The position numbers were made by a program, and so were the translations under genes. Shown one piece after another: positions 27,788-36,148 of a stretch of DNA of 64,000 nt (positions are counted from its first letter, which is position 1; every line of letters starts with the position of its first letter). Source of the DNA: QPIN01 sp965224575 (GTDB lineage Bacteria > Pseudomonadota > Gammaproteobacteria > Methylococcales > Methylomonadaceae); the NCBI GenBank assembly GCA_965224575.1, contig CBDCZQ010000004.1:1-64000 (forward strand). Reading direction: 5' to 3'. The notes beneath the pieces were generated by a model. That model saw only the letters and a program-made list of their open reading frames with translations, was not told the DNA's origin and made no database searches.

Positions 27788-27802
27788 AATTCCAATCTCA
27801 CC

Positions 27803-28822
27803 TTAATTAAATTGCTCTAAAAACTTAAGATCATTATCAAAAAACATTCTTAAATCATTAATTCCATAACGTAGCATTGCTAATCGCTCCACTCCCATTC
27901 CAAATGCAAAACCAGTATATTCGTCGCTATTAATTTCTACTGATTTAAAAACCTCTGGATGGATCATTCCACAACCCATAACTTCAAGCCATCCTGTATG
28001 ACCACAAATCCGACAGCCTTTTCCTTCACACATAACACATTCAATATCAACTTCTGCGGATGGTTCTGTAAAAGGAAAATAGGAAGGTCTAAAACGAACC
28101 TGAATGTCTTTTTCAAAAAATGCGCGTAGAAATTCAAATACCACACCTTTTAAATCAGCAAAACTAACATCAGTATCAACCAAAAAACCTTCTACTTGGT
28201 GAAACATTGGGGTATGAGTTACATCTGAATCACATCTATAAACACGTCCTGGTGCTATCACTCTTAAAGGAGGTTTCTGAGCCTCCATCGCTCTAATTTG
28301 TACAGGTGAAGTATGCGTTCTTAATACGGTATGTGCATCAAAATAAAAAGTATCATGCATCGCTCTTGCAGGGTGATGAGCAGGTATATTCAATGCCTCA
28401 AAATTGTGATAATCATCTTCAATTTCAGGCCCTTCAACAACTTTAAATCCAACATTAGCAAATATCTTTGATATTCTTCTCAAAGTAATTGTAACTGGAT
28501 GTAACCCAGCAACTGACTGCCCTCTTCCAGGTAAAGTTATATCAACAGATTCACTAGCCAATCTAGCTTCAAGTAATGCTTGTTGCATTGCTGCTCGAGT
28601 TTCTTCCAGTTTTTGCTGAAATTTCCCTTTGGCTTCATTGATAACTTGCCCTACAGCACGTCGTTGTTCAGGATCTAGCTTACCTAGCTCCTTCATTTGT
28701 AGAGTAAAAGCACCTTTTTTTCCTAAATAAGTAACTCTTACTTGATCTAGTTGATTTAGGTCTTTTGTTTCTGCAAGTGCTTGCATGCCTTGCATAAGAA
28801 TTTTTTCGAGGTTAGCCGACAC
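27803..28822 (-). CDS. pheS: Phenylalanine-tRNA ligase subunit alpha
   Basis: The catalytic subunit of PheRS, 339 residues: an N-terminal coiled-coil tRNA-binding arm (1-90) and a class II catalytic domain with motifs 2 and 3 (FHQVEGFLVD, GFAFGMGVERLAMLRYG). The best start is GTG at 28822 (SANLEKIL), which aligns with the family N-terminus. An ATG nine codons later is possible. A pair of hairpins precedes it. Confidence 0.97.
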   Translation of the reverse strand: MSANLEKILMQGMQALAETKDLNQLDQVRVTYLGKKGAFTLQMKELGKLDPEQRRAVGQVINEAKGKFQQKLEETRAAMQQALLEARLASESVDITLPGRGQSVAGLHPVTITLRRISKIFANVGFKVVEGPEIEDDYHNFEALNIPAHHPARAMHDTFYFDAHTVLRTHTSPVQIRAMEAQKPPLRVIAPGRVYRCDSDVTHTPMFHQVEGFLVDTDVSFADLKGVVFEFLRAFFEKDIQVRFRPSYFPFTEPSAEVDIECVMCEGKGCRICGHTGWLEVMGCGMIHPEVFKSVEINSDEYTGFAFGMGVERLAMLRYGINDLRMFFDNDLKFLEQFN

Positions 28823-28932
28823 TGCTCAGCTCACTTTATAATAGGAATTAATCGGGACAGAAGATTCGAAAAAGCAGAAATATTAAGTTAAAATTTATTA
28901 ACTAGTAACTTATTCTTATCTAACAGAAGAAT

Positions 28933-28966
28933 ATTTACTCTCTCTAAAAAAATAGAGAGAGTAAAT
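28933..28966 (-). promoter_or_regulatory. Perfect 14-bp hairpin in the rplT-pheS gap
   Basis: ATTTACTCTCTCTA and its exact reverse complement flank a six-base loop. It is the second of two hairpins between rplT and pheS on the minus strand. It has no T-run after it, so it is not a standard terminator. The position corresponds to the pheST attenuator of enteric bacteria, but no Phe-rich leader peptide was found. Confidence 0.5.
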
Positions 28967-28969
28967 TTA

Positions 28970-29008
28970 AAAGAGTCTCTATAATATCAATTAAATAAGA
29001 CACTCTTT
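28970..29008 (-). terminator. Imperfect terminator-like hairpin after rplT
   Basis: AAAGAGTGTCT pairs with AGAGACTCTTT (one mismatch) over a 17-base loop and is followed on the minus strand by TTAAATTT. It lies eight bases after the rplT stop and may partially terminate or attenuate transcription into pheST. Confidence 0.45.
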
Positions 29009-29015
29009 AGTATAA

Positions 29016-29378
29016 CTATGGTTGACTTTGATTAGCTTTAGCTATTTTAGCTATTTCAGCAAAAGCATCCATATCACGTACCGCAATATCAGCTAATACT
29101 TTACGATCAATTGCTACATTCGCTTTAGTCAAACCATTAATAAAGCGACTATATGACATTCCACATAACCGTGCCGCAGCATTGATACGAACAATCCATA
29201 ACGCACGAAACTGACGTTTTCTTTGTTTACGATCACGGTATGCATATTGACCCGCTTTTATAACCGCTTGTTTTGCAACACGATAGACTCTACTACGTGC
29301 GCCGTAATACCCTTTCGCTTGCTTTAATATTTTCTTATGTCTTGCTCTGGCAGTTACGCCGCGTTTTACTCTAGCCAT
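29016..29378 (-). CDS. rplT: 50S ribosomal protein L20
   Basis: The 120-residue basic protein carries the L20 signature (ARVKRGVTARARHKKILKQA, GQYAYRDRKQRKRQFRALWI, INAAARLCGMSYSRFINGL). L20 is an early assembly protein of the large subunit that also represses its own operon in enterics. It lies 16 bases after rpmI. Confidence 0.98.
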   Translation of the reverse strand: MARVKRGVTARARHKKILKQAKGYYGARSRVYRVAKQAVIKAGQYAYRDRKQRKRQFRALWIVRINAAARLCGMSYSRFINGLTKANVAIDRKVLADIAVRDMDAFAEIAKIAKANQSQP

Positions 29379-29394
29379 GATTCTTTCCTTTTAA

Positions 29395-29589
29395 TTAACT
29401 GTAGGGTAATAAACGTGCAACCATTGGCACATCGGATGGATGAATACTGGCTGCTTTACGCAACTGTCTTTTTCTTTTAGTCGTTTTCTTAGTCAATATA
29501 TGACGTCGATGTGCTTGAGCACATTTAAAACCATTTTTGGTTTTCTTAAACCGTTTAGCAGTACCACTATGGGTTTTCATTTTTGGCAT
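29395..29589 (-). CDS. rpmI: 50S ribosomal protein L35
   Basis: The 64-residue protein has the L35 signature (MPKMKTHSGTAKRFKKTKNG, AHRRHILTKKTTKRKRQLR). It is separated from infC by 334 bp, unusually far for this operon, because a palindromic repeat element occupies the gap. Confidence 0.98.
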   Translation of the reverse strand: MPKMKTHSGTAKRFKKTKNGFKCAQAHRRHILTKKTTKRKRQLRKAASIHPSDVPMVARLLPYS

Positions 29590-29683
29590 TTGTTTTCTCC
29601 ACTTTAATTTAATTGAACATAATCATCCATGAAATACAAACCCGGCAAGGCAAAATGCATGGCCCTACTGAATTTTTCACATC

Positions 29684-29851
29684 TTTAGGAGTGAGGATTT
29701 AATAACTTCCGGAAGTTTAGCAAAGGTTTTTGGTTTCACAGAAGCACCAATAAAATAGGCGCATAGCAGGGCTACGCAACTATTTTATTGGTGCTTCTTG
29801 GAGCCAAAAGGCAAGTCAAAATTCGGAAGTTATTAAAACCTTACTCCTTAA
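29684..29851. repeat. Palindromic MITE-like element (family 1) between infC and rpmI
   Basis: The 168-bp non-coding element has imperfect terminal inverted repeats of about 30 bp that share TTTAATAACTTCCG. Inside is a perfect 18-bp inverted repeat (29741-29758 with 29780-29797, GAAGCACCAATAAAATAG) whose loop is itself partly self-complementary (GCG..TAGC/GCTA..CGC). Related ends occur at 18314 and 44716. It encodes no protein. In RNA it would fold into a long stem-loop within the operon transcript. Confidence 0.85.
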
Positions 29852-29923
29852 TGATGCATTTAACGATTATCTCCTAAATCGTTAGAATTTAAATTGGTTA
29901 AATTAAATTTAACCAGTAAATCT

Positions 29924-30448
29924 TTATTTCTTCTTTTTAGGTGCCATAACCATAACCATCTGACGCCCCTCAACCTTCGGAAATTGTTCTACATTTGCGA
30001 GCTCATCCAAATCCTTTTCTACTCGCTTAAGCAACTCCAACCCGATTTCTCTATGAGCCATTTCTCGACCACGAAAACGCACGGTAATTTTAGTTTTATT
30101 CCCTTCTTCCAAAAACTTATTCAGGTTTCTTAGCTTAACCTGATAATCACCTTCTTCAGTTCCAGGTCTAAACTTGATTTCTTTTATTTGAACCTGTTTT
30201 TGTTTCTTTTTTGAAGCTTGTAATTTTTTATTCTGTTCAAACTGATATTTACCGTAATCCATTACTTTACAAACCGGAGGGTCTGCATTCGGTGATATTT
30301 CCACTAAATCCATATTTGCATCATATGCAAGTTGTTTAGCTTCAGCCAGTGTTATAACACCAACCTTATCCCCATCCGCACCAACAGCACGTACTCGTCT
30401 AGCAGTAATATCGTTGTTTAGGCGCGTATTATCTCTTTTAGAAGCGAT
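29924..30448 (-). CDS. infC: Translation initiation factor IF-3 (ATC start)
   Basis: IF-3 selects the start codon and prevents subunit association. The first in-frame ATG (30313) would give only 129 residues and remove part of the N-terminal domain. Extending to the ATC at 30448 restores the conserved N-terminus (NTRLNDDITARRVRAVGADG) and gives 174 residues, the family length. A strong GGAGGA lies six bases before the ATC. infC of many bacteria starts at a rare codon, on which IF-3 itself acts to repress its own synthesis. The C-terminal domain is complete (IKEIKFRPGTEEGDYQVK). Confidence 0.96.
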   Translation of the reverse strand: MASKRDNTRLNNDITARRVRAVGADGDKVGVITLAEAKQLAYDANMDLVEISPNADPPVCKVMDYGKYQFEQNKKLQASKKKQKQVQIKEIKFRPGTEEGDYQVKLRNLNKFLEEGNKTKITVRFRGREMAHREIGLELLKRVEKDLDELANVEQFPKVEGRQMVMVMAPKKKK

Positions 30449-30469
30449 GCTTTATCCTCCAGTTACTTA

Positions 30470-32377
30470 TTATTTTTTATCTGCAATCTCTTTGCTTAGT
30501 CTTTCAACTAAATCAACAAATAGCAAACTACCTAAATCATCACCTTTTTGCGTCCTTACTGCAATGGTTTGATCATTTAATTCTTTATCACCGATAATTA
30601 GAAGATACGGTGTTCTCTGCATAGAATGCTCGCGAATTTTAAAGCCTATCTTCTCATTTCTCAAGTCTATTTTTACTCTATAGCCATATTTTTCTAATTC
30701 TTGCCTCACTTGTTCGGCGTATTCTTCATGCCGACTTGCAATATTCATCACCACAACTTGTACTGGAGACAGCCAGAGAGGGAATGTTCCAGCATGTTGC
30801 TCAATCAAGATTCCAATAAACCGTTCTAATGATCCTAATATTGCCCTATGCAACATAACAGGCACTTGCTTTGACCCATCTTCTGCAATATAAGTCGCAT
30901 CCAAACGACCTGGCATAGAAAAATCAACTTGAATTGTTCCACATTGCCAAACACGTTCAAGACAATCTTTTAATGAAAACTCTATTTTAGGGCCGTAAAA
31001 AGCACCTTCGCCAGGTTGTAACTCCCAATCCAGTTTTTTATGATTTAATGCAATCTCTAATGCTTTTTCAGCCTTATCCCATTCACCATCACTACCTACT
31101 CTATTCTCAGGGCGTGTTGATAGTTTAACTAGAATATGATCAAAACCAAAATCTTTATAGACGTCAAAAAGTAAATCGATAAAGTTTGAAACTTCATCTT
31201 GAATCTGTTCTTCGGTACAAAAGATATGCGCATCATCCTGCACAAAATTTCGTACCCGCATTAAACCATGTAAAGTTCCTGATGGTTCATTTCGATGACA
31301 AGAGCCAAACTCAGCCATTCGAAGTGGTAAATCTCTATAACTCTTTAAACCTTGATTATAAACCTGAATATGACAAGGACAATTCATGGGTTTAACAGCA
31401 TAATCTCTGTGTTCAGAATGAGTTGTAAAAATCATATCACCAAATTTATCCCAGTGCCCTGATTTTTCCCATAATGAACGATCAACTAGTTGTGGCGTTT
31501 TAATTTCTGCATAGCCGTTAACGCGTAATTTTTCTCGTATATATTGTTCTATCTGTTGATAGATCGTCCAGCCTTTTTCATGCCAAAAAACCATGCCTGG
31601 CGCTTCTTCCTGAGTATGAAACAAGTCAAGTGTTTTAGCTAATTTACGATGATCTCTTTTTTCTGCCTCTTCTAATCGGTGTAGATAGGCTTTTAATTCT
31701 TTTTTATCAGTCCATGCAGTACCATAAATACGCTGTAGCATCTCATTATTTGAATCACCACGCCAATATGCACCAGCAATCTTCATTAATTTAAATGCTT
31801 TTAGTTTATTTGTGCTTGGCACATGAGGTCCACGGCACAAATCTGTAAAATCACCTTGGGTATAAAGCGACAGTGCTTCATTTGCCGGAATTGATTCAAT
31901 AATTTCAGCTTTATAATCCTCACCTTGTTGCTTAAAAAAAATGACGGCTTCATCTCTGGAAAGAACAGATCGTTTGATCTCAATATTTTCTGAAACCAAT
32001 TGCTGCATTTTTTTTTCAATTGCTTTTAAATCTTCAGGTGTAAAAGGCCTTTCATAAGAAAAATCATAAAAAAAACCATTTTCAATAACGGGTCCTATTG
32101 TGACTTGGGCGTCAGAAAATAACTGTTTGACTGCCTGAGCTAACAAATGAGCTGTTGAATGACGAATAATATCAATTCCTTCATCATCTTTAGCTGTAAC
32201 AATCTGTAACTCAACATCCTTCTCTATCAGATAACTAGCATCAACCAATTGCCCGTTAATTTTACCAGCTAATGTTGCTTTTGCTAAACCTGATCCAATA
32301 GATTGAGCAACATCCATAACTAATACAGCTTTTTCAAACTCTCGTTTAGATCCATCAGGAAGGGTAATAACTAGCAT
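30470..32377 (-). CDS. thrS: Threonine-tRNA ligase
   Basis: The 635-residue class II synthetase has an N-terminal TGS domain (1-60), an editing domain with the HxxxH motif (HSTAHLLAQ, about 73-77), a catalytic core with zinc-ligand regions (MNCPCHIQVYN, RNEPSGTLHGLMRVRNF) and a C-terminal anticodon-binding domain. It is the first gene of thrS-infC-rpmI-rplT-pheST-ihfA. Its start lies just 36 bases after a terminator hairpin that follows tRNA-Val. Confidence 0.98.
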   Translation of the reverse strand: MLVITLPDGSKREFEKAVLVMDVAQSIGSGLAKATLAGKINGQLVDASYLIEKDVELQIVTAKDDEGIDIIRHSTAHLLAQAVKQLFSDAQVTIGPVIENGFFYDFSYERPFTPEDLKAIEKKMQQLVSENIEIKRSVLSRDEAVIFFKQQGEDYKAEIIESIPANEALSLYTQGDFTDLCRGPHVPSTNKLKAFKLMKIAGAYWRGDSNNEMLQRIYGTAWTDKKELKAYLHRLEEAEKRDHRKLAKTLDLFHTQEEAPGMVFWHEKGWTIYQQIEQYIREKLRVNGYAEIKTPQLVDRSLWEKSGHWDKFGDMIFTTHSEHRDYAVKPMNCPCHIQVYNQGLKSYRDLPLRMAEFGSCHRNEPSGTLHGLMRVRNFVQDDAHIFCTEEQIQDEVSNFIDLLFDVYKDFGFDHILVKLSTRPENRVGSDGEWDKAEKALEIALNHKKLDWELQPGEGAFYGPKIEFSLKDCLERVWQCGTIQVDFSMPGRLDATYIAEDGSKQVPVMLHRAILGSLERFIGILIEQHAGTFPLWLSPVQVVVMNIASRHEEYAEQVRQELEKYGYRVKIDLRNEKIGFKIREHSMQRTPYLLIIGDKELNDQTIAVRTQKGDDLGSLLFVDLVERLSKEIADKK

Positions 32378-32413
32378 TTTTTGTTCTTAATCTTTTTTCG
32401 CAATTTTCACAAT

Positions 32414-32440
32414 AAAAAAAGCACCGCGATGCGATGCTTT
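32414..32440 (-). terminator. Rho-independent terminator after tRNA-Val
   Basis: On the minus strand AAAGCATCGC pairs with GCGGTGCTTT (ten pairs, one T-G wobble, loop ATC), followed by seven T. It lies six bases downstream of the tRNA-Val CCA end and 36 bases before the thrS start. Confidence 0.85.
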
Positions 32441-32446
32441 ATAATC

Positions 32447-32523
32447 TGGTAGGCACGAGTGGATTCGAACCGCCGACCCCCACCATGTCAAGGTGGTGCT
32501 CTAACCAACTGAGCTACGCGCCT
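32447..32523 (-). tRNA. tRNA-Val (anticodon GAC)
   Basis: A 77-nt cloverleaf on the minus strand: acceptor AGGCGCG/CGTGCCT, D-arm GCTC/GAGC, anticodon stem CCACC/GGTGG with loop TTGACAT giving anticodon GAC, T-loop TTCGAAT, discriminator A and encoded CCA. The D and anticodon arms match the enteric tRNA-Val(GAC). The T-stem GGCGG/CCACT has one C-A mismatch and one G-T wobble, which is unusual. Confidence 0.92.
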
Positions 32524-32623
32524 ATGGTCTTAAAGTTCAACCTTCGTATTATAGCAAGTCTATTATCTTATGCAACTTTAATAAATATATTTATTAAATA
32601 TCTAAGGTCATTTAAATAATTAC

Positions 32624-33010
32624 TTATCTTGATGCTGACTCTATGTATTTCCCAACTTTTTTCCAATCGACACATGGCCTGATAAACCCTTTAGGGTGAA
32701 TCAAAGGACAACCCACTGCTGAATCATCTATATAAAAATCGCCAAAAGCCTTGGGACTTTTTGTCCAGGAACTTTGTGACTTGTTTTCATTAACCCCATA
32801 CAACATAACGTTATTATTTTGTAAATAATTAACTGCTTCAGTTAAAAGCAAACCTTGTTTTTTTATGTCAGAGCGCATTGTAAAAAGAATTATATCAGCA
32901 CCATGACTATTAAATCTTTGTAACCATTCTATTGCATAAGGCACTGGCTTTCCAATCTGGGGATAAGCATGATCCACAATGGTACCATCAAAATCAACAC
33001 ATATAAACAT
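32624..33010 (-). CDS. Small HAD-like hydrolase
   Basis: The protein of about 128 residues has HAD motif I (VDFDGTIVD), motif II (FTMRSD) and a late acidic motif (FYIDDSAVG). It lacks a large cap domain, as in the BT0820-like group of small HAD phosphatases. ATG at 33010 (MFICVDFDGT) is preferred because motif I normally lies near the N-terminus; an ATG nine codons upstream (33037) is possible. Substrate is unknown. Confidence 0.82.
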   Translation of the reverse strand: MFICVDFDGTIVDHAYPQIGKPVPYAIEWLQRFNSHGADIILFTMRSDIKKQGLLLTEAVNYLQNNNVMLYGVNENKSQSSWTKSPKAFGDFYIDDSAVGCPLIHPKGFIRPCVDWKKVGKYIESASR

Positions 33011-33301
33011 ACTAAAAAAAACTCTCTTAAAATTCAATTAACCTAAAATCCTCATAAAACTAAGTAAGGAATAATTACAGCATTCAACAATATATTTTTT
33101 CCACCAAGATTAACTACACCCAATAACTACAAAAGAAGTGGAACATCTACTAGTTAAAAATTCTTTATACTATATTAATTCAAGACATAGAAGTAACCTG
33201 AAACAGCTATCTATTGTTAACTTGTGTCACTGAAAAGAAGCATATCATCAGTTAAATTATCTAACGGACAACCAGTTTTACGATCTGTATAATTATAGAT
33301 C

Positions 33302-34195
33302 CTATCCCTTAGACTGCCTAAAATAGTTTAATAAAAAATCTACAAATGAGGAAAGTTTCGCTGGGTAAAAGCGTTTTTGAAGATAAGTTGTATAGATTGA
33401 TAAAGCAGGCATCCGATATTCTGCCAATATTTCAACTAACGCCCCTTTATCCAAATATTCACTCACGGATAATTTAGGCGCTCGAATTATTCCCATTCCC
33501 AGCGCTGCAGCTTGTGACAATGCCCTTCCATTATTGGTAGCAAAATACCAATCGTTCTTTACCTTTTCTATCTTACCTTGATTATAAAAAATCCAATATT
33601 CACCATGAGGTGTATTCACATAATGAAGACACTGATGATGAGTCAATTCGTTTAACGTTTCAGGACAACCATTTTTTTTAAGGTAGCCTGGGGATGCATA
33701 TGTCCCTAACTCTGTTTCCGTAATTTTTCTAGCTACAACGCCTAGATCTAAGTTATCTGTTACTAAAATCACTACATCAAACAAGCCATCTCTTAAATTT
33801 TGATATTTATTATCAAGCGTCATCAAAATTTTTACATCAGGACATTGGCGCTGATAAGCTTCAATAACTGGCACCATATAAATACCACCGAAATCAATTG
33901 GTGCACTAATTTTAAGCACCCCTTTTACACTACCCCCCATTTGAGAAGTTGAATCATCTAATTCGGTCAGTTCTTGCAGGATATGCTTACTTTTTTCGTA
34001 ATAATTTTGTCCTACTTCAGTTAAATTTAAACTACGTGTTGTTCGATTCAATAAGATGACACCCAAAGAACGTTCAAGTTGAGCAACATATTTACTGATC
34101 ATCATTGCAGATAAATTCATTTCTTTGGCAACAGCCGCAAAAGTGCCTAACTCAACACTACGACAAAACACCTTCATATTATTTATCTTATCCAT
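33302..34195 (-). CDS. LysR-family transcriptional regulator
   Basis: The 297-residue protein has an N-terminal winged HTH (residues 5-62; GTFAAVAKEMNLSAMMISKYV, LNRTTRSLNLTEVG) and a LysR substrate-binding domain (about 90-290). It resembles the CrgA/YafC-like subgroup. It lies downstream of the dicarboxylate symporter gene on the same strand, with a short repeat element between, so it may or may not regulate that transporter. Effector is unknown. Confidence 0.92.
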   Translation of the reverse strand: MDKINNMKVFCRSVELGTFAAVAKEMNLSAMMISKYVAQLERSLGVILLNRTTRSLNLTEVGQNYYEKSKHILQELTELDDSTSQMGGSVKGVLKISAPIDFGGIYMVPVIEAYQRQCPDVKILMTLDNKYQNLRDGLFDVVILVTDNLDLGVVARKITETELGTYASPGYLKKNGCPETLNELTHHQCLHYVNTPHGEYWIFYNQGKIEKVKNDWYFATNNGRALSQAAALGMGIIRAPKLSVSEYLDKGALVEILAEYRMPALSIYTTYLQKRFYPAKLSSFVDFLLNYFRQSKG

Positions 34196-34280
34196 TAAAC
34201 TCTGCTCAATCTAAATCATTCTCTATACAATGTAATTTACTTTTATAAAATATAAGTTAACTTTTATCTATACTTCCTAA

Positions 34281-34379
34281 GGAATCTCTGAATAAGTCAG
34301 TTTTTAAAAAATTAGGTGTAATAATTTCAATAACTTAGATGCTATAAAACTGTTGTTTTGTGACTTGATCAGAGATTCC
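34281..34379. repeat. MITE-like element (family 2) with CTAA target duplication
   Basis: The 99-bp non-coding element is bounded by inverted repeats GGAATCTCTGA-AT-AAGTCA (left) and its near complement TGACTT-GA-TCAGAGATTCC (right). It is flanked by direct CTAA repeats at 34277-34280 and 34380-34383, consistent with a 4-bp target duplication. One end recurs alone at 50714. It sits between the symporter stop and the LysR start. Confidence 0.8.
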
Positions 34380-34390
34380 CTAATGCTCTA

Positions 34391-35689
34391 TTAATTCTTA
34401 TGTGGTAACGGCACATCTGTAATAACACCGGCTTCAGGATCGTTAAAAACTGCCATATCAATTTCATTTTCTCCCGCAGCAACAATACAACTCACAGTAG
34501 CATCACCTGTTACATTAACAGCAGTACGCACCATATCTAGCAGTCGATCAACTCCTAGAATTAAACCAATACCTTCTACTGGCAAGCCCACCTGGTTAAA
34601 AACCATAGCCAACATAATCAACCCAACACCTGGCACACCCGCTGTCCCGATCGATGCCAGTACAGACATGCCAATAATAGTTAAGTACTGATTTAAGACT
34701 AAATCAATCCCATAAACATTAGCAATAAATACGGTTGCAACACCCTGCATTATTGCGGTTCCATCCATATTAATTGTTGCACCAAATGGTACAGTAAAAG
34801 AAGCAATTGAGTTATGTACTCCCATCCGCTTTTCTACAGCCTGTAAAGTGATTGGAATAGTAGCATTAGAACTAGCTGTACTAAAAGCAAATATCTGCGC
34901 AGAACGTATTTTTTTAAAGAACACTAATGGACTAAGCTTTGCCATTGACACCAATAACAGATTCAAAGTACCAAAGGCATGCAATAGTAAACAAATAATA
35001 ACAACTGAAAAGTAACTTATCATCGGCAGAATTAGCCCAAGCCCTTGTTCAGAAAATGTTTTAGCCATTAAACAAAACACACCAATAGGTGCAAAATCCA
35101 TGACTAAAGTAACGACTTTCATCATCACTTCATTAAGCTTTTCCACCCCTTTGGCCAGGCTTTTTCCAGCATCACCACTTAACAACATTGCTATAGAAAA
35201 TAAAATCACAAAGAAAATAATTTGTAACATTTCACCATTAGCAAAAGCGTTAATAGGATTACTAGGAACAATATTAATAAAAACATCGGTTAAAGGCGGA
35301 GCATCTTTTGCTGTAAAACCTGTATTTTCTATAATGGCTGTATCTCCGTCTTTTCCAGGACCAACCAGAATAGCCACTGTTAAAGCAAGACTGATTGCCA
35401 TCGCTGTTGTTAACATATACAACAAAAATGATTTTAGCCCTACGCGTCCTAACATTCCTACATCACCAATTCCACAAACACCGCATATTAATGAAAATGT
35501 CACCAATGGCACAACTAACATTTTTAAAGCATTAATAAACATGCTTCCTATTACATGGAAAGCCCCCCCCACTAGATAAGTTTGCACAAAATCACTATCC
35601 GAAGCAAAACTATTTAGTGAGCTACCAACGATTAGCCCAATACCCATAGCAATAAGTATTTTTGTAGTTATAGACATTTTTTTACTCAT
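34391..35689 (-). CDS. Dicarboxylate/amino-acid:cation symporter (DAACS family)
   Basis: The 432-residue inner-membrane transporter has about eight helices and two re-entrant loops. Family motifs are visible: the serine-rich loop FSTASSNATIPIT, NMDGTAIMQGVATVFIA, and the late GVPGVGLIMLAMV and DRLLDMVRTAVNVTGDA. GltP, DctA and SstT-type members move glutamate, C4-dicarboxylates or Ser/Thr with H+ or Na+; the exact substrate cannot be told. No two-component dct system is nearby. Confidence 0.93.
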   Translation of the reverse strand: MSKKMSITTKILIAMGIGLIVGSSLNSFASDSDFVQTYLVGGAFHVIGSMFINALKMLVVPLVTFSLICGVCGIGDVGMLGRVGLKSFLLYMLTTAMAISLALTVAILVGPGKDGDTAIIENTGFTAKDAPPLTDVFINIVPSNPINAFANGEMLQIIFFVILFSIAMLLSGDAGKSLAKGVEKLNEVMMKVVTLVMDFAPIGVFCLMAKTFSEQGLGLILPMISYFSVVIICLLLHAFGTLNLLLVSMAKLSPLVFFKKIRSAQIFAFSTASSNATIPITLQAVEKRMGVHNSIASFTVPFGATINMDGTAIMQGVATVFIANVYGIDLVLNQYLTIIGMSVLASIGTAGVPGVGLIMLAMVFNQVGLPVEGIGLILGVDRLLDMVRTAVNVTGDATVSCIVAAGENEIDMAVFNDPEAGVITDVPLPHKN

Positions 35690-36148
35690 GTAAACTCCAT
35701 ATTGAAATTAATATTGCTCTACAATCATACCTTTTCGATCAAAAAATCAATCAGAAAAAAAGAAGAGCGGGCAATTTTAGAAGTTAAGTAGGCGAAAATA
35801 CAAAATGTTCGTCTTATTATTAAACCAGCATCAAAGCCTACTTAGAGGAAAAAAATAAAATAAGCGACTATAACCTTAAGTCTTTATAAAAAGACTTAAG
35901 GAGACTCTCATCACAGTTTCATCACAAAAAAAACAGTATCCTTACAAAAAACAAGATATGGAATATATTTAAGAGCACCTCTATTAAAACTACTTATAAT
36001 TTTCCAAGTTAATTTCTTTTATCAGAAATAGTAATAGCATATTTGAAATGTACATACTTTTAGAGCAACAAAAAAAACCAAGACAAAAAACAACGATTAG
36101 AAATCCACAACAATACCTATACCAAGTTTATCAAAAAGGCATAAACTA
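35690..36148. other. Structured gene-free region upstream of the symporter
   Basis: This 459-bp region holds no sizeable ORF. It contains a nine-base inverted repeat (TAAGTAGGC at 35785, GCCTACTTA at 35836), a perfect 12-bp hairpin (35874-35901) and a motif related to repeat family 4 (35968-35990). It should contain the symporter promoter, which was not identified. Confidence 0.45.
35874..35901. repeat. Perfect 12-bp hairpin
   Basis: CCTTAAGTCTTT and AAAGACTTAAGG flank a four-base ATAA loop. There is no adjacent T-run on either strand, so it is not an ordinary terminator. It lies about 185 bases upstream of the symporter start. Confidence 0.7.
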
